A stretch of 64,000 bases of DNA from Roseivivax marinus (GTDB lineage Bacteria > Pseudomonadota > Alphaproteobacteria > Rhodobacterales > Rhodobacteraceae). Under the pieces are notes generated by a model. That model searched no databases. It was not told the DNA's origin and saw only the letters and a program-made list of their open reading frames with translations. Location of the stretch: NCBI RefSeq assembly GCF_900109705.1, contig NZ_FOAI01000002.1, positions 348,362 to 412,361 of the forward strand, given 5' to 3'. A program made the translations under genes and the position numbers. This document shows positions 1-8,240 of this stretch, one piece after another (position 1 is the first letter of the stretch; each line of letters begins with the position of its first letter).

Positions 1-1
1 G

Positions 2-190
2 CCCGCGCGGGCGCTGTCTTTCTCGATTCCGCCCGAGGCCGCTTTGCTGGACCGGGTGCTGGACGTGATCCAACACGCCCACTCCTACGAGGAGCCGGTG
101 ATCTACGTGACCGAAAGCCTTGCCACGCGGGCGCGGCCCGAAATCACCCGATCAAGTCCGTGGAAAAAGTGGCACCGGGCCGACGGCTGA
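2..190 (+). CDS. C-terminal end of an unidentified protein (partial at the window edge)
   Basis: An open frame enters from before the window and stops with TGA at 188-190, giving the last 62 residues. The readable part contains a helix-like stretch followed by HSYEEPVIYVTES, which recalls the HPYEEP segment of NIF3/CutA-like ferredoxin-fold proteins. That likeness is weak and is all I can say about function. The last 47 bases overlap the end of the BLUF-like gene on the other strand, so the two genes converge and share their tails. The ending after residue 45 is basic and low in complexity, so the true family boundary may lie before it. Confidence 0.45.
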   Translation, partial: PARALSFSIPPEAALLDRVLDVIQHAHSYEEPVIYVTESLATRARPEITRSSPWKKWHRADG

Positions 191-605
191 GCGCATCGGC
201 CAGGGGCCCGGTCGCTTCGCCAACCACGGCAGACCTCAGCTCGGGGTTCGTGCGCAATACGTCCGACAGGATCTCGAGCCCGTCCGCTTCGGGACGCGCC
301 GGCACCTGCACGCTGAACATCGGCATTCCCTGCAGCGACGGGCTGACGATCGGCATGTCGATCAGTGTCTCGACGCGAAAGTGCCGCCGATCCTCGCGTA
401 TCCGGGCATAGGTCGCCTGCACTGGTTGCGCCGGGCCCTCGATCATCTGGACGAAGCGCGGGCCTGCCTTGATCATCACCGACGCAATCCCGTCGCGGTC
501 GTTGGCGCGCATCGCTTCACGCAGGATGTCGAGGTTCTCGATCGACGAGTCGGACAGAATCGTGCTGCTCTCGAAAACCACGCGATGATAGCGCCGCGAC
601 CCCAT
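144..605 (-). CDS. BLUF-like domain protein lacking the photoactive tyrosine
   Basis: This 153-residue protein aligns by eye over residues 7-100 with BLUF (blue-light sensing using FAD) domains. The match includes the helix ILREAMRANDRDGI, then FVQMIEG, where BLUF has FLQVLEG, and the YARIREDRRH segment. The flavin-contacting Asn (N35) and Gln (Q53) are kept. The tyrosine essential for the BLUF photocycle is a phenylalanine (F11, codon TTC), and the usual Trp near residue 90 is a Met. It may still bind flavin, but photochemistry of the standard type is not expected. I chose the ATG at 605; the frame runs further upstream but without domain similarity. About 50 residues follow the domain, with no output domain recognised. 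It is divergent from mipZ, 274 bp away. Confidence 0.7.
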   Translation of the reverse strand: MGSRRYHRVVFESSTILSDSSIENLDILREAMRANDRDGIASVMIKAGPRFVQMIEGPAQPVQATYARIREDRRHFRVETLIDMPIVSPSLQGMPMFSVQVPARPEADGLEILSDVLRTNPELRSAVVGEATGPLADALSRRPGATFSTDLIG

Positions 606-741
606 GATGAGTCTCCGTCCCGACTTTCCGCAAATGGCGGACAGCGACCGCGCGACGAGGCACTTTCCCGGGCGAAGGCGGCCACTGCTTTCCAGCATCA
701 TTGTTGGCGAAAATAACATATCTGTCGACCACCTTTTGACT

Positions 742-771
742 GCCGGGCAACGTGCGACCGCCGGGCAACGT
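742..771. repeat. Two copies of GCCGGGCAACGT in the BLUF/mipZ intergenic region
   Basis: The 12-base word GCCGGGCAACGT occurs at 742-753 and again at 760-771, an 18-bp period. It lies in the 274-bp divergent region between the BLUF-like gene and mipZ. Such spacing fits a pair of protein-binding sites, but nothing else in the sequence names a regulator. The rest of this interval shows no gene I can support. Confidence 0.4.
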
Positions 772-879
772 CGGCGGAGAACCGCCATTTGCGATCTTTC
801 GCCGATGCGGGATACCAGATATGGATATCGCGCCCGCCGGGCGTTCACACATCTTGCCGAAGTCTCAAGGGGTCGGACC

Positions 880-1689
880 GTGGCTCACATCATCGTGGTC
901 GGAAACGAGAAAGGCGGCGCGGGGAAGTCCACCGTGTCCATGCACGTGGCGACCGCGCTGGCCCGGATGGGCCATGCGACGGGCGTGATCGACCTCGACC
1001 TGCGGCAGCGCAGCACCGGGCGCTACATCGACAACCGGGCCGCACACACCCAGGCCGAGGGGATCGAGCTGGCCAGCCCGGTCTACACCGACCTGCCCGA
1101 GGTCGATCCGGCAACGCTGGGCCAGGGCGAGAACGCATTCGACCACCGCATGTCCGCCGCCGTCGCCCGGCTCGAACCCGATTGCGACTTCATCGTCATC
1201 GACTGCCCCGGCTCGCACACCCGCCTGAGCCAGGTGGCGCACTCGCTGGCCGACACGCTGGTCACGCCGCTAAACGACAGCTTCGTCGATTTCGACCTGC
1301 TCGCGCGGATCGGCCCTGACGGCGAGAAGATCCTCGGCCCCTCCGTATATTCCGAGATGGTCTGGAGCGCGCGGCAGTTGCGGGCGCAGGCGGGCCTGAA
1401 GCCCATCGACTGGATCGTGCTGCGCAACCGCCTTGGCGCGCAGAACATGGTCAACAAGATGAAGATGCAGAAGGCGCTCGACCGGCTTGCCAAGCGCATC
1501 GGCTTCCGCGTCGGGCCGGGCTTTTCCGAGCGGGTCGTGTTCCGCGAGCTGTTCCCTCGGGGGCTCACCCTGCTCGACCTCAAGGACGTGGGCGTCAAGC
1601 AGCTCAACATCTCCAACATCGCCGCCCGGCAGGAGCTGCGCGACCTGATCAAGGCGCTCAAGCTGCCGGGGGTCGAGGTCACCTTCTGA
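880..1689 (+). CDS. mipZ: MipZ, division-plane positioning ATPase
   Basis: A ParA/MinD-type ATPase of 269 residues. The deviant Walker A, EKGGAGKST, lies at residues 10-18, followed by DLDLRQRS and IDCPG as Walker A' and Walker B. The DLRQR segment and the length match MipZ, which in alphaproteobacteria forms a gradient from the ParB-bound poles and blocks FtsZ assembly away from midcell. I chose GTG at 880 because the conserved AHIIVVGNEK start follows directly and AAGGGG lies 7 bases upstream. An in-frame ATG at 604 would add about 90 residues with no family support. A small membrane-protein gene begins one base after the stop. Confidence 0.9.
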   Translation: MAHIIVVGNEKGGAGKSTVSMHVATALARMGHATGVIDLDLRQRSTGRYIDNRAAHTQAEGIELASPVYTDLPEVDPATLGQGENAFDHRMSAAVARLEPDCDFIVIDCPGSHTRLSQVAHSLADTLVTPLNDSFVDFDLLARIGPDGEKILGPSVYSEMVWSARQLRAQAGLKPIDWIVLRNRLGAQNMVNKMKMQKALDRLAKRIGFRVGPGFSERVVFRELFPRGLTLLDLKDVGVKQLNISNIAARQELRDLIKALKLPGVEVTF

Positions 1690-1690
1690 A

Positions 1691-1894
1691 GTGGCCGCCG
1701 GCCCGTCGCGCGGCGAGCTGTGGTTCCGGCTGGGCATCAGCCTCGCCGGCCTCGCGCTGCTTGCTGCCGCCATCGCCGTCCGCGGCTGGCCGCGCGGGGG
1801 CGCTATGCTGGAGATCGCGGGAATCGCCGGCGCGTTCTTCGGGATCAGCGCCATAGTCTCGGCGCGGCGTCTCTGGCGGCAGCGCGGGCGCTGA
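1691..1894 (+). CDS. Small two-helix membrane protein
   Basis: A 67-residue protein starting with GTG one base after the mipZ stop, so it is probably translated by coupling with mipZ. It has two hydrophobic stretches, about residues 11-30 and 38-57, separated by RGWPRGG, and ends in a basic tail (RRLWRQRGR), which suggests cytoplasmic ends. I do not recognise the family. Its stop lies only three bases from the stop of the convergent HdeD-like gene. Confidence 0.5.
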   Translation: MAAGPSRGELWFRLGISLAGLALLAAAIAVRGWPRGGAMLEIAGIAGAFFGISAIVSARRLWRQRGR

Positions 1895-1897
1895 CGC

Positions 1898-2494
1898 TTA
1901 CTGCAGGCGCCGCACCGCGAGGGCCAGCGCCACGGCCCCTGCCCCCGACGACAGAAGCTCGACCCCGAGAAAGATGCCGAGAAGGCCGACGGCGCCTGCG
2001 GGAACCGCGAAGACCACCAGCACGCCCAGCGCAGCGCTGACGAGACCCGCCGCGATCATCCAGCCGCGGCCCTCGCGTCCCGGCATCTTGAGCGCGATCC
2101 AGACGCGCATGGCCCCCATGGCGAGGAAGAACACGCCTACGAGCAGCGTCAGCGACAGGATCCCCGAGATCGGATTCACCCAAAGCGAGATCGCGAAAAG
2201 CACGAGCACCACGCCCAGAAGGATCGAGAAGGCGCGGCTCCCGCTACCGTCGGTGCCTTTGAACGCCATCCAGACCTGCATGATCCCGGCCACGAGGAAC
2301 GTTGCCGCGGCAATTGCAGTGGCCGTCAGCGATGCGATGAACGGATTGAGGAACGCGAAGAAGCCGCCGAGGATCATGACCGCGCCGAGCGCAGCCATCC
2401 ATTTCCAGTCCGGCCCCGCGGCCGCCGCCTGTTCGGCAAGGCTCGGATCGGGGTCGGGATGTGCGGGATCGCGGTGCGCTTGGGTATCGGTCAT
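1898..2494 (-). CDS. HdeD/DUF308 family membrane protein
   Basis: A protein of 198 residues. A soluble acidic N-terminus of about 35 residues is followed by six hydrophobic segments arranged in pairs (for example AALGAVMILGGFFAFLNPF and LLGVVLVLFAISLWVNP). This duplicated two-helix pattern with NP at the end of a helix is typical of DUF308/HdeD proteins. HdeD of E. coli is linked to acid resistance, but the biochemical role of the family is not known. Start at the ATG at 2494, because upstream residues in the frame are basic and low in complexity. It is convergent with the small gene after mipZ. Confidence 0.75.
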   Translation of the reverse strand: MTDTQAHRDPAHPDPDPSLAEQAAAAGPDWKWMAALGAVMILGGFFAFLNPFIASLTATAIAAATFLVAGIMQVWMAFKGTDGSGSRAFSILLGVVLVLFAISLWVNPISGILSLTLLVGVFFLAMGAMRVWIALKMPGREGRGWMIAAGLVSAALGVLVVFAVPAGAVGLLGIFLGVELLSSGAGAVALALAVRRLQ

Positions 2495-2614
2495 GTCGGC
2501 CCCCTGACTGTGTAGCTTGCTATCAGGCATCTTGGTTGAAAAACCGTCCGGCCCGCGTGCCAGTTCCCGCTGCGGCGTTGTGCCGGGCCGCGCGAGGCGG
2601 CATAGAGATCCGCG

Positions 2615-3259
2615 ATGGCCAAGCAGCTCGACTACCACACGATCCGCGAGATCTTCGCCCGCTTCCACGCGGCCGAGCCCGAACCCAAGGGCGAGCTCGA
2701 GCACGTCAACGCGTTCACCCTGGTCGTGGCGGTGGCACTGTCGGCGCAGGCGACGGACGCGGGTGTGAACAAGGCCACGCGGGGCCTCTTCGCGGTGGCC
2801 GACACGCCCGAGAAGATGCTCGCGCTCGGTGAAGAGGGCGTGATCGAGCACATCAAGACGATCGGCCTCTACCGCAACAAGGCGAAGAACGTTGTCAAGC
2901 TCAGCCGCATCCTGGTGGAAGAGCATGGCGGCACGGTGCCCTGCTCGCGCGCCGCGTTGCAGGCGCTGCCCGGGGTGGGCCGCAAGACGGCGAACGTCGT
3001 CCTGAACATGTGGTGGCGCTACCCCGCCCAGGCGGTGGACACCCACATCTTCCGGGTCGGCAATCGCACCGGCATCGCGCCGGGTCGGGACGTGGTCGCG
3101 GTCGAGCGCGCGATCGAGGACAACGTGCCCGTCGACTACATGCTCCACGCCCATCACTGGCTGATCCTGCACGGCCGCTACACCTGCATCGCACGCAAAC
3201 CGAAATGCGCTGCGTGCCTGATCCGCGATCTCTGCACCTTCGAGGACAAGACGGAATGA
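2615..3259 (+). CDS. nth: Endonuclease III (DNA glycosylase/AP lyase)
   Basis: Base-excision repair enzyme that removes oxidised pyrimidines and cleaves the abasic site. The 214-residue product has the helix-hairpin-helix LPGVGRKTA with the catalytic Lys, and the catalytic Asp in VDTHIFRV. Near the C-terminus is the [4Fe-4S] cluster pattern C-x6-C-x2-C-x5-C (CIARKPKCAACLIRDLC). Length and motif order are standard. Its TGA overlaps the ATG of the next gene (ATGA), so the PfkB kinase gene is probably translationally coupled to it. Confidence 0.95.
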   Translation: MAKQLDYHTIREIFARFHAAEPEPKGELEHVNAFTLVVAVALSAQATDAGVNKATRGLFAVADTPEKMLALGEEGVIEHIKTIGLYRNKAKNVVKLSRILVEEHGGTVPCSRAALQALPGVGRKTANVVLNMWWRYPAQAVDTHIFRVGNRTGIAPGRDVVAVERAIEDNVPVDYMLHAHHWLILHGRYTCIARKPKCAACLIRDLCTFEDKTE

Positions 3260-4245
3260 AACGATACCAAGTGGTCGGCATCGGCAACGCCGTGGTCGAC
3301 GTCCTGACCCGCGCCGACGACAGCTTTCTCGACCACATGGGGATCGAGAAGGGCATCATGCAGTTGATCGAGCGCCCGCGCGCCGAGACGCTCTACGGCG
3401 CAATGGAAGACCGCGTGCAGGCCCCCGGCGGGTCGGTGGCGAATACGCTGGCGGGCCTTGGCAACCTCGGGCTCCAGACGGCGTTCATCGGGCGCGTGAA
3501 GGACGACGCGCTCGGCACGTTCTACGCCGAGGCGATGGAAGAGATCGGCACGCGGTTCGTGAACGCGCCCGTGGCGGGCGGCGAGCTGCCGACCTCACGC
3601 TGCATGATCTTCGTCTCGCCTGACGGCGAGCGGTCGATGAACACCTATCTCGGCATTTCGGCCGAGCTCGGCCCGGACGACGTCGACGAGGATGTCGCGG
3701 CGAATGCCGAGGTGGTGTTCCTCGAGGGCTACCTCTTCGACAAGCCCAAGGGGAAGGAGGCGTTCCAGAGCCTCGCGCGCGCCTGCCGCGCCGCGGGCGG
3801 CCGGGCCGGCATCGCGATCTCGGACCCGTTCTGCGTCGAGCGGCACCGCGAGGACTTCCTCCGCCTGATCGAGCACGAACTGGACTACGTGATCGGCAAC
3901 GAGGCCGAGATCCGCGCGCTTTACCAGAACGACGACCTGGAGTCGGACCTTGCCGCAGTGTCGTCAATCTGCCCGCTGGTGATCTGCACCCGGTCGGGCG
4001 ACGGCGTGACGATCATGCAGGAGGGCGTCCGGACGGATGTTGCCGTCGACAAGATCGTGCCGGTGGACGCGACCGGCGCGGGCGACCAGTTCGCGGCGGG
4101 CTTCCTCTACGGTCTCGTGAGCGGGGCCGACATGGAGACTTGCGGCCGTATGGGCCACGCGGCTGCGGGCGAGGTGATCTCCCATATGGGGCCACGTCCC
4201 GAGCGCAAGCTCATGGACGTGTTCGCGGAAGCCGGCCTCGTCTGA
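3256..4245 (+). CDS. PfkB family carbohydrate kinase (adenosine-kinase-like)
   Basis: A 329-residue ribokinase-fold kinase. It starts with VVGIGNAVVDVL, contains the substrate-side GGSVANTLAGL and ends with the PfkB signature DATGAGDQFAAGFLYG, where the Asp of GAGD is the catalytic base. In alphaproteobacteria, close relatives are usually annotated as adenosine kinase or sugar kinase; the substrate cannot be settled from sequence alone. The ATG at 3256 overlaps the stop of nth by four bases. The gene converges on polA. Confidence 0.88.
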   Translation: MKRYQVVGIGNAVVDVLTRADDSFLDHMGIEKGIMQLIERPRAETLYGAMEDRVQAPGGSVANTLAGLGNLGLQTAFIGRVKDDALGTFYAEAMEEIGTRFVNAPVAGGELPTSRCMIFVSPDGERSMNTYLGISAELGPDDVDEDVAANAEVVFLEGYLFDKPKGKEAFQSLARACRAAGGRAGIAISDPFCVERHREDFLRLIEHELDYVIGNEAEIRALYQNDDLESDLAAVSSICPLVICTRSGDGVTIMQEGVRTDVAVDKIVPVDATGAGDQFAAGFLYGLVSGADMETCGRMGHAAAGEVISHMGPRPERKLMDVFAEAGLV

Positions 4246-4258
4246 CAGCTGACCTGTT

Positions 4259-4291
4259 GGGCCGCGCCCGGCGGCCCGTCCCTGTCCGGAC
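4259..4291. terminator. Hairpins between the converging kinase gene and polA
   Basis: A perfect 7-bp stem (GGGCCGC, 4259-4265, with GCGGCCC, 4271-4277) is followed by a smaller GTCC/GGAC stem at 4278-4291. The position between two converging stops fits a bidirectional terminator, but there is no T run, so the call is tentative. Confidence 0.35.
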
Positions 4292-4303
4292 GGTCGCCGC
4301 GCC

Positions 4304-7123
4304 TCAGTGCGCGGCGGCCCAGTTCGGTCCCTGCCCGGCCTCGACCACCAGCGGCACCGACAGCTGCACCACAGGGTCGGCCGCGCCCTCCATCACCTCG
4401 CGCGCGACTCCGATCAGGTCCTCGGCCACGTCGGCATCGACTTCGAACAACAGTTCGTCGTGGACCTGCAACAGCATCATGGCCTTGGTGCCGAAGCGCT
4501 CGATCGCGCCCGGCATCCGCACCATCGCGCGGCGGATCACGTCGGCAGCAGTCCCCTGGATCGGCGCGTTGATCGCCGCGCGGCGGGCGAATCCGGCACG
4601 AGGGCCCCGCGCGTTGATCTCGGGCGTGTGGATCACCCGGCCGAACAGCGTCTCGACCCGGCCATGCTCCTTCGCGAAGCCGGTGGTCTCGTCCATATAG
4701 GCCTTGATCCCCGGAAAACGCTCGAAATACCGGTCGATGAAGCCCTGCGCGTCGGCGCGCGGGATCCGCAGGTTCCGCGCGAGGCCGAAGCCAGAGATCC
4801 CGTAGATCACGCCGAAGTTGATGGCCTTGGCCTGCCGCCGCACCTCTGGCGTCATCTCGTCCAGCGGCACGCCGAACATCTCGGAGGCCGTGGCGGCGTG
4901 GATGTCCTGCCCCTCGCGGAACGCCTCCTTGAGCGCGTCGATCCCCGCGATATGGGCGAGGATCCGCAGCTCGATCTGGCTGTAGTCGAGCGACACCAGC
5001 ACCTTGCCCTCGTCGGCGACGAAGGCCTCGCGGATGCGGCGGCCCTCCTCGGTGCGGACGGGGATGTTCTGCAGGTTCGGCTCGGTCGAGGCGAGCCGCC
5101 CGGTGTTGGCGCCGGCGATGGAATACGACGTGTGCACCCGCCCGGTGACGGGGTTGATGTGCTCCTGCAGGGCGTCGGTATAGGTCGACTTGAGCTTCTG
5201 CAACTGCCGGTAGTCGAGGATGCGCGCGGGCAGGTCATGCACCGTGGCGAGGTCCTCGAGCACGTCGGCGGGGGTGGAATACTTGCCGTTCTTGCCCTTC
5301 TTGCCGCCCTCGAGGCCCATCCGCTCGAACAGGATCTCGCCGACCTGCGCGGGGCTGCCCACGTTGAAGGTCTCGCCTGCCAGTTCGTGGATCTCGGCCT
5401 CGAGCCCGGCCATCGTCTGCGAGAAGGCCGACGACATGCGCGAGAGGGTGTCGCGGTCCACCTTGATCCCCGACATCTCCATCTGTGCCAGCACCGGCAC
5501 AAGTGGACGCTCCATCCGTTCGTAGACGCGGGTGACGTGGGCGCGGTGCAGCTGCGGCTTGAACAGCTCCCACAGGCGCAGGGTGATGTCGGCATCCTCG
5601 GCGGCGTATTTCGTCGCGTCGGCGATCGGCACGAGGTCGAAGGTGATCTGGCTCTTGCCGGTGCCGATGACGTCCTTGATCGGGATCGGCTGGTGGCTGA
5701 GGTAACGTTCGGACAGCACGTCCATGCCGTGCCCATGCTCGCCGCCGTTCAGCGCGTAGGACATCAGCATGGTGTCGTCGATCGGTGCGATCTCGATGCC
5801 GTTCCGCGCGAGGATCTTGGCGTCGTACTTCATGTTCTGGCCGATCTTGATGACCGAGGGGTCCTCGAAGAGGTCCTTCAGCATCGCCAGGGCCGCCTGC
5901 ATGCTCACCTGCTCGGGAAGAAGGTCGCCGGGGCCGAAAAGGTCACCGTCTCCCTGCGCGCGGTGCGAGAGCGGGATGTAGGCCGCCGAGCCCGCCTCGA
6001 CGCAGAGCGAGACGCCCACGAGGTCGGCGGTCATCTCGTTGAGGCCGGTGGTTTCGGTGTCGACGGCCACCCAGCCGCGGTTGCGCGCCTGCCCGATCCA
6101 CGTCTCCAGCGTCTCGACGTCGCGGATGCAGATGTAATCGTCCGGCTTGAACGGAAGCTGTTCGGGCGTGGCGTCGTCGTTCGCCGGTGCGGCGGTGTCC
6201 GGCGATGTCTCGGGGATGACCGGCGCCTCGGCGCCCAGCTGCTCGGCCACGCGCTTGGAAAGGGAGCGGAATCCCATCTCCGAGAGAAATCCCAGCAGGG
6301 TCTCGGGGTCGGGGTCGCGCAGTTCGAGGTCGTCGAGCGTGAAATCGAGCGGCGTGTGGGCATCCAGCAGCACGAGCCTCTTCGACAGCTCGATCTGTTC
6401 ACGCTTCTCGATCAGGGTCTGGCGGCGCTTGGGTTGCTTGATCTCCTCGGCGCGGTCGAGCAGCTCCTCTAGCGTGCCGAACTCGTTGATGAGCAGCGCC
6501 GCCGTCTTGACGCCGATGCCGGGCGCGCCGGGCACGTTGTCCACCGAATCCCCGGCGAGCGCCTGCACGTCGACCACCCGCTCGGGCGCGACGCCGAACT
6601 TTTCCTCGACCGCCTCGCGATCGATGCGGCGGTTCTTCATGGCGTCGAACATCTCGACCCCATTGCCGACCAGCTGCATCAGATCCTTGTCGGAGGACAC
6701 GATGGTCACCTGTCCGCCGGCATCGCGCGCCTGGCAGGCGAGGGTCGCGATGATGTCGTCGGCCTCGTAGCCCTCGACCTCCTTGCAGGCGATGTTGAAG
6801 GCCTCGGTGGCACGCCGGGTCAGCGGGATCTGCGGGCGCATGTCCTCGGGCATCTCGTCCCGGTTCGCCTTGTACTGGTCGTAGAGGTCGTTGCGGAACG
6901 TGTGCGAGCCCTTGTCGAAGATCACCGCGATGTGGGTCGGGGCGAAATCGCCATGGTCCTTGCCGATATAGCGGCGCAGCATGTCGCAGAAGCCCTGCAC
7001 CGCCCCCACCGGCAGCCCGTCGGACTTGCGCGTCAGCGGTGGCAGCGCGTGGAAGGCCCGGAAGATGAAGGCCGATCCGTCGATCAGGTGCAGGTGGCAG
7101 CCCTTGCCGAAGCTCTCGCTCAT
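4304..7123 (-). CDS. polA: DNA polymerase I
   Basis: Full-length 939-residue family A polymerase. The N-terminal 5'-3' exonuclease begins HLIDGSAFIFRAFHALPP. A 3'-5' proofreading domain is present and looks active: VDTETTGLN (exo I), QNMKYDAKIL (exo II) and YAAEDAD (exo III). The polymerase domain has motif A LDYSQIELRI, motif B RRQAKAINFGVIYG and motif C QVHDELLF. It removes RNA primers and fills gaps in repair. Start at the ATG at 7123 with AAAGGG upstream. The long frame on the opposite strand is an artefact of base composition. Confidence 0.97.
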   Translation of the reverse strand: MSESFGKGCHLHLIDGSAFIFRAFHALPPLTRKSDGLPVGAVQGFCDMLRRYIGKDHGDFAPTHIAVIFDKGSHTFRNDLYDQYKANRDEMPEDMRPQIPLTRRATEAFNIACKEVEGYEADDIIATLACQARDAGGQVTIVSSDKDLMQLVGNGVEMFDAMKNRRIDREAVEEKFGVAPERVVDVQALAGDSVDNVPGAPGIGVKTAALLINEFGTLEELLDRAEEIKQPKRRQTLIEKREQIELSKRLVLLDAHTPLDFTLDDLELRDPDPETLLGFLSEMGFRSLSKRVAEQLGAEAPVIPETSPDTAAPANDDATPEQLPFKPDDYICIRDVETLETWIGQARNRGWVAVDTETTGLNEMTADLVGVSLCVEAGSAAYIPLSHRAQGDGDLFGPGDLLPEQVSMQAALAMLKDLFEDPSVIKIGQNMKYDAKILARNGIEIAPIDDTMLMSYALNGGEHGHGMDVLSERYLSHQPIPIKDVIGTGKSQITFDLVPIADATKYAAEDADITLRLWELFKPQLHRAHVTRVYERMERPLVPVLAQMEMSGIKVDRDTLSRMSSAFSQTMAGLEAEIHELAGETFNVGSPAQVGEILFERMGLEGGKKGKNGKYSTPADVLEDLATVHDLPARILDYRQLQKLKSTYTDALQEHINPVTGRVHTSYSIAGANTGRLASTEPNLQNIPVRTEEGRRIREAFVADEGKVLVSLDYSQIELRILAHIAGIDALKEAFREGQDIHAATASEMFGVPLDEMTPEVRRQAKAINFGVIYGISGFGLARNLRIPRADAQGFIDRYFERFPGIKAYMDETTGFAKEHGRVETLFGRVIHTPEINARGPRAGFARRAAINAPIQGTAADVIRRAMVRMPGAIERFGTKAMMLLQVHDELLFEVDADVAEDLIGVAREVMEGAADPVVQLSVPLVVEAGQGPNWAAAH

Positions 7124-7214
7124 CCGTCAGCCCTTTCCTCGCCGTGCGGGCCGGTTCTGACACGAAGCGCGGTGGCCTTCCAGCGGCGTTTGAACGTGGA
7201 GGGGGTGATGCCCG

Positions 7215-7910
7215 TCAGGGCGCAGCAGCGATTTCCAGCGGGACCGCCGCGCAGAGGAAGATCGCCACGAAGAACACGATCGAGGCGGTCACCACGAAGC
7301 CGTGCCATATCGTGTTGTGAAACCGCAAATCCGAGGCCAGCAGAAACGGCGTTCCGGCCGAGTAGATGACGCCGCCGACGACCATCAGCACGATCACCGA
7401 CCACGGCAGCGCGGCCAGAAGAGACCAGCCACCCACGACGACCGCCCAGCCGAGCACCAGGCACATGCCGACGGCGAGCCCCGCGGGCACGCTCTTGCGG
7501 AATAGCGTCACCGCGGTCGCGCAGCCCGCTGCGCCCCAGACCGCGGCCAAGAGGCCCGAGCCGGCGCCGGAGAGCAGAGCGAACGGCGTGTAGGTCCCGG
7601 CGATCTTGAGGTGAATCGCAGACATGTCGAGTCGGCGCAGCACCGCCGCCCAGCTCGGGATGCCGAGATGATTGTAGGCCAGCGAGGCCGTCAGCATCAG
7701 GATCAGGGTGCCGCCGTAGACCGAAACCCCGGCGATGCCGGCAGCGTCTCCGCGCCATACGGCGGTCAGGGTGATGAGCACCGGCACCGCACCGAGCGCA
7801 AGCACCAGTGCAGCGACGTGCACCACCAGGTCGGTCGCCATTTCGGCCCGCGTGTAGGGCCGGCGGTCGATGGCGACGGGCACCGTTGTCTGGGGATCGG
7901 ACACAGTCAT
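7215..7910 (-). CDS. Hemolysin III (PAQR/YqfA) family membrane protein
   Basis: 231 residues with seven predicted hydrophobic segments. The family features include YNHLGIPSWAAVLRRLDMSAIHLKIAGTYTP, which holds the conserved Ser/Asp/His set of the PAQR-hemolysin III family, and a late FHNTIWHGFVV with the conserved His pair. Members are proposed zinc-dependent membrane hydrolases; the name hemolysin is historical. It has its own ATG at 7910, and a 91-bp gap separates it from polA downstream. Confidence 0.85.
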   Translation of the reverse strand: MTVSDPQTTVPVAIDRRPYTRAEMATDLVVHVAALVLALGAVPVLITLTAVWRGDAAGIAGVSVYGGTLILMLTASLAYNHLGIPSWAAVLRRLDMSAIHLKIAGTYTPFALLSGAGSGLLAAVWGAAGCATAVTLFRKSVPAGLAVGMCLVLGWAVVVGGWSLLAALPWSVIVLMVVGGVIYSAGTPFLLASDLRFHNTIWHGFVVTASIVFFVAIFLCAAVPLEIAAAP

Positions 7911-7987
7911 GTATGAAACATAACCTTCCGCCGACCGGTCACAAGCTTTGTGGCCGGAGCGGACGCTGCGTCGGACGGAATGTGGCC

Positions 7988-8167
7988 TCAGGCCTTGCCT
8001 TCGAAATCGCGGTGGACGAAGCGCGCGTCACAGTATCCGCATTCGACCCAGCCGAGATCCTCGGGGATCTGCAGCCAGACGCGCGGATGGCCCAGCGCGC
8101 CTTCGCCGCCGTCGCAGGCCACGCGGTAGCTGTCGACGATCTTCGTCTCGGGCACGTCGGTGGTCAT
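7988..8167 (-). CDS. Zinc-finger protein of the zf-CHCC family (59 aa)
   Basis: A short gene that automatic calls often miss. Reading back from the ATG at 8165-8167 gives 59 residues. They include [19 protein letters not shown] and end with [20 protein letters not shown], so Cys-...-His-...-CxxC ligands are all present. This is the zf-CHCC fold, homologous to the NDUFS6/13-kDa accessory subunit of mitochondrial complex I, and is common as a tiny gene in alphaproteobacteria. A role in respiratory complex I is inferred from the homology. It is divergent from the ABC ATPase gene. Confidence 0.85.
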   Translation of the reverse strand: MTTDVPETKIVDSYRVACDGGEGALGHPRVWLQIPEDLGWVECGYCDARFVHRDFEGKA

Positions 8168-8240
8168 CGGATGGTTCCCCTATCGCAACTCGGGCACTAG
8201 CTGCGTTATGACCCGGACGCAGGACAGGAGCAAGGCACCC

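Noticed and set aside
604..879. N-terminal extension of mipZ from an ATG at 604
   Set aside because: The added residues match no family, and the GTG at 880 has a ribosome site and gives the normal MipZ start.
4307..6472. A 721-codon open frame opposite polA, and similar long frames opposite the kds genes (11,265-14,090), the GT14 gene (13,582-15,249), the DUF4159 gene and trbE
   Set aside because: They mirror real genes codon by codon, have His/Arg/Gly-rich composition without any domain, and follow from high GC at third positions.
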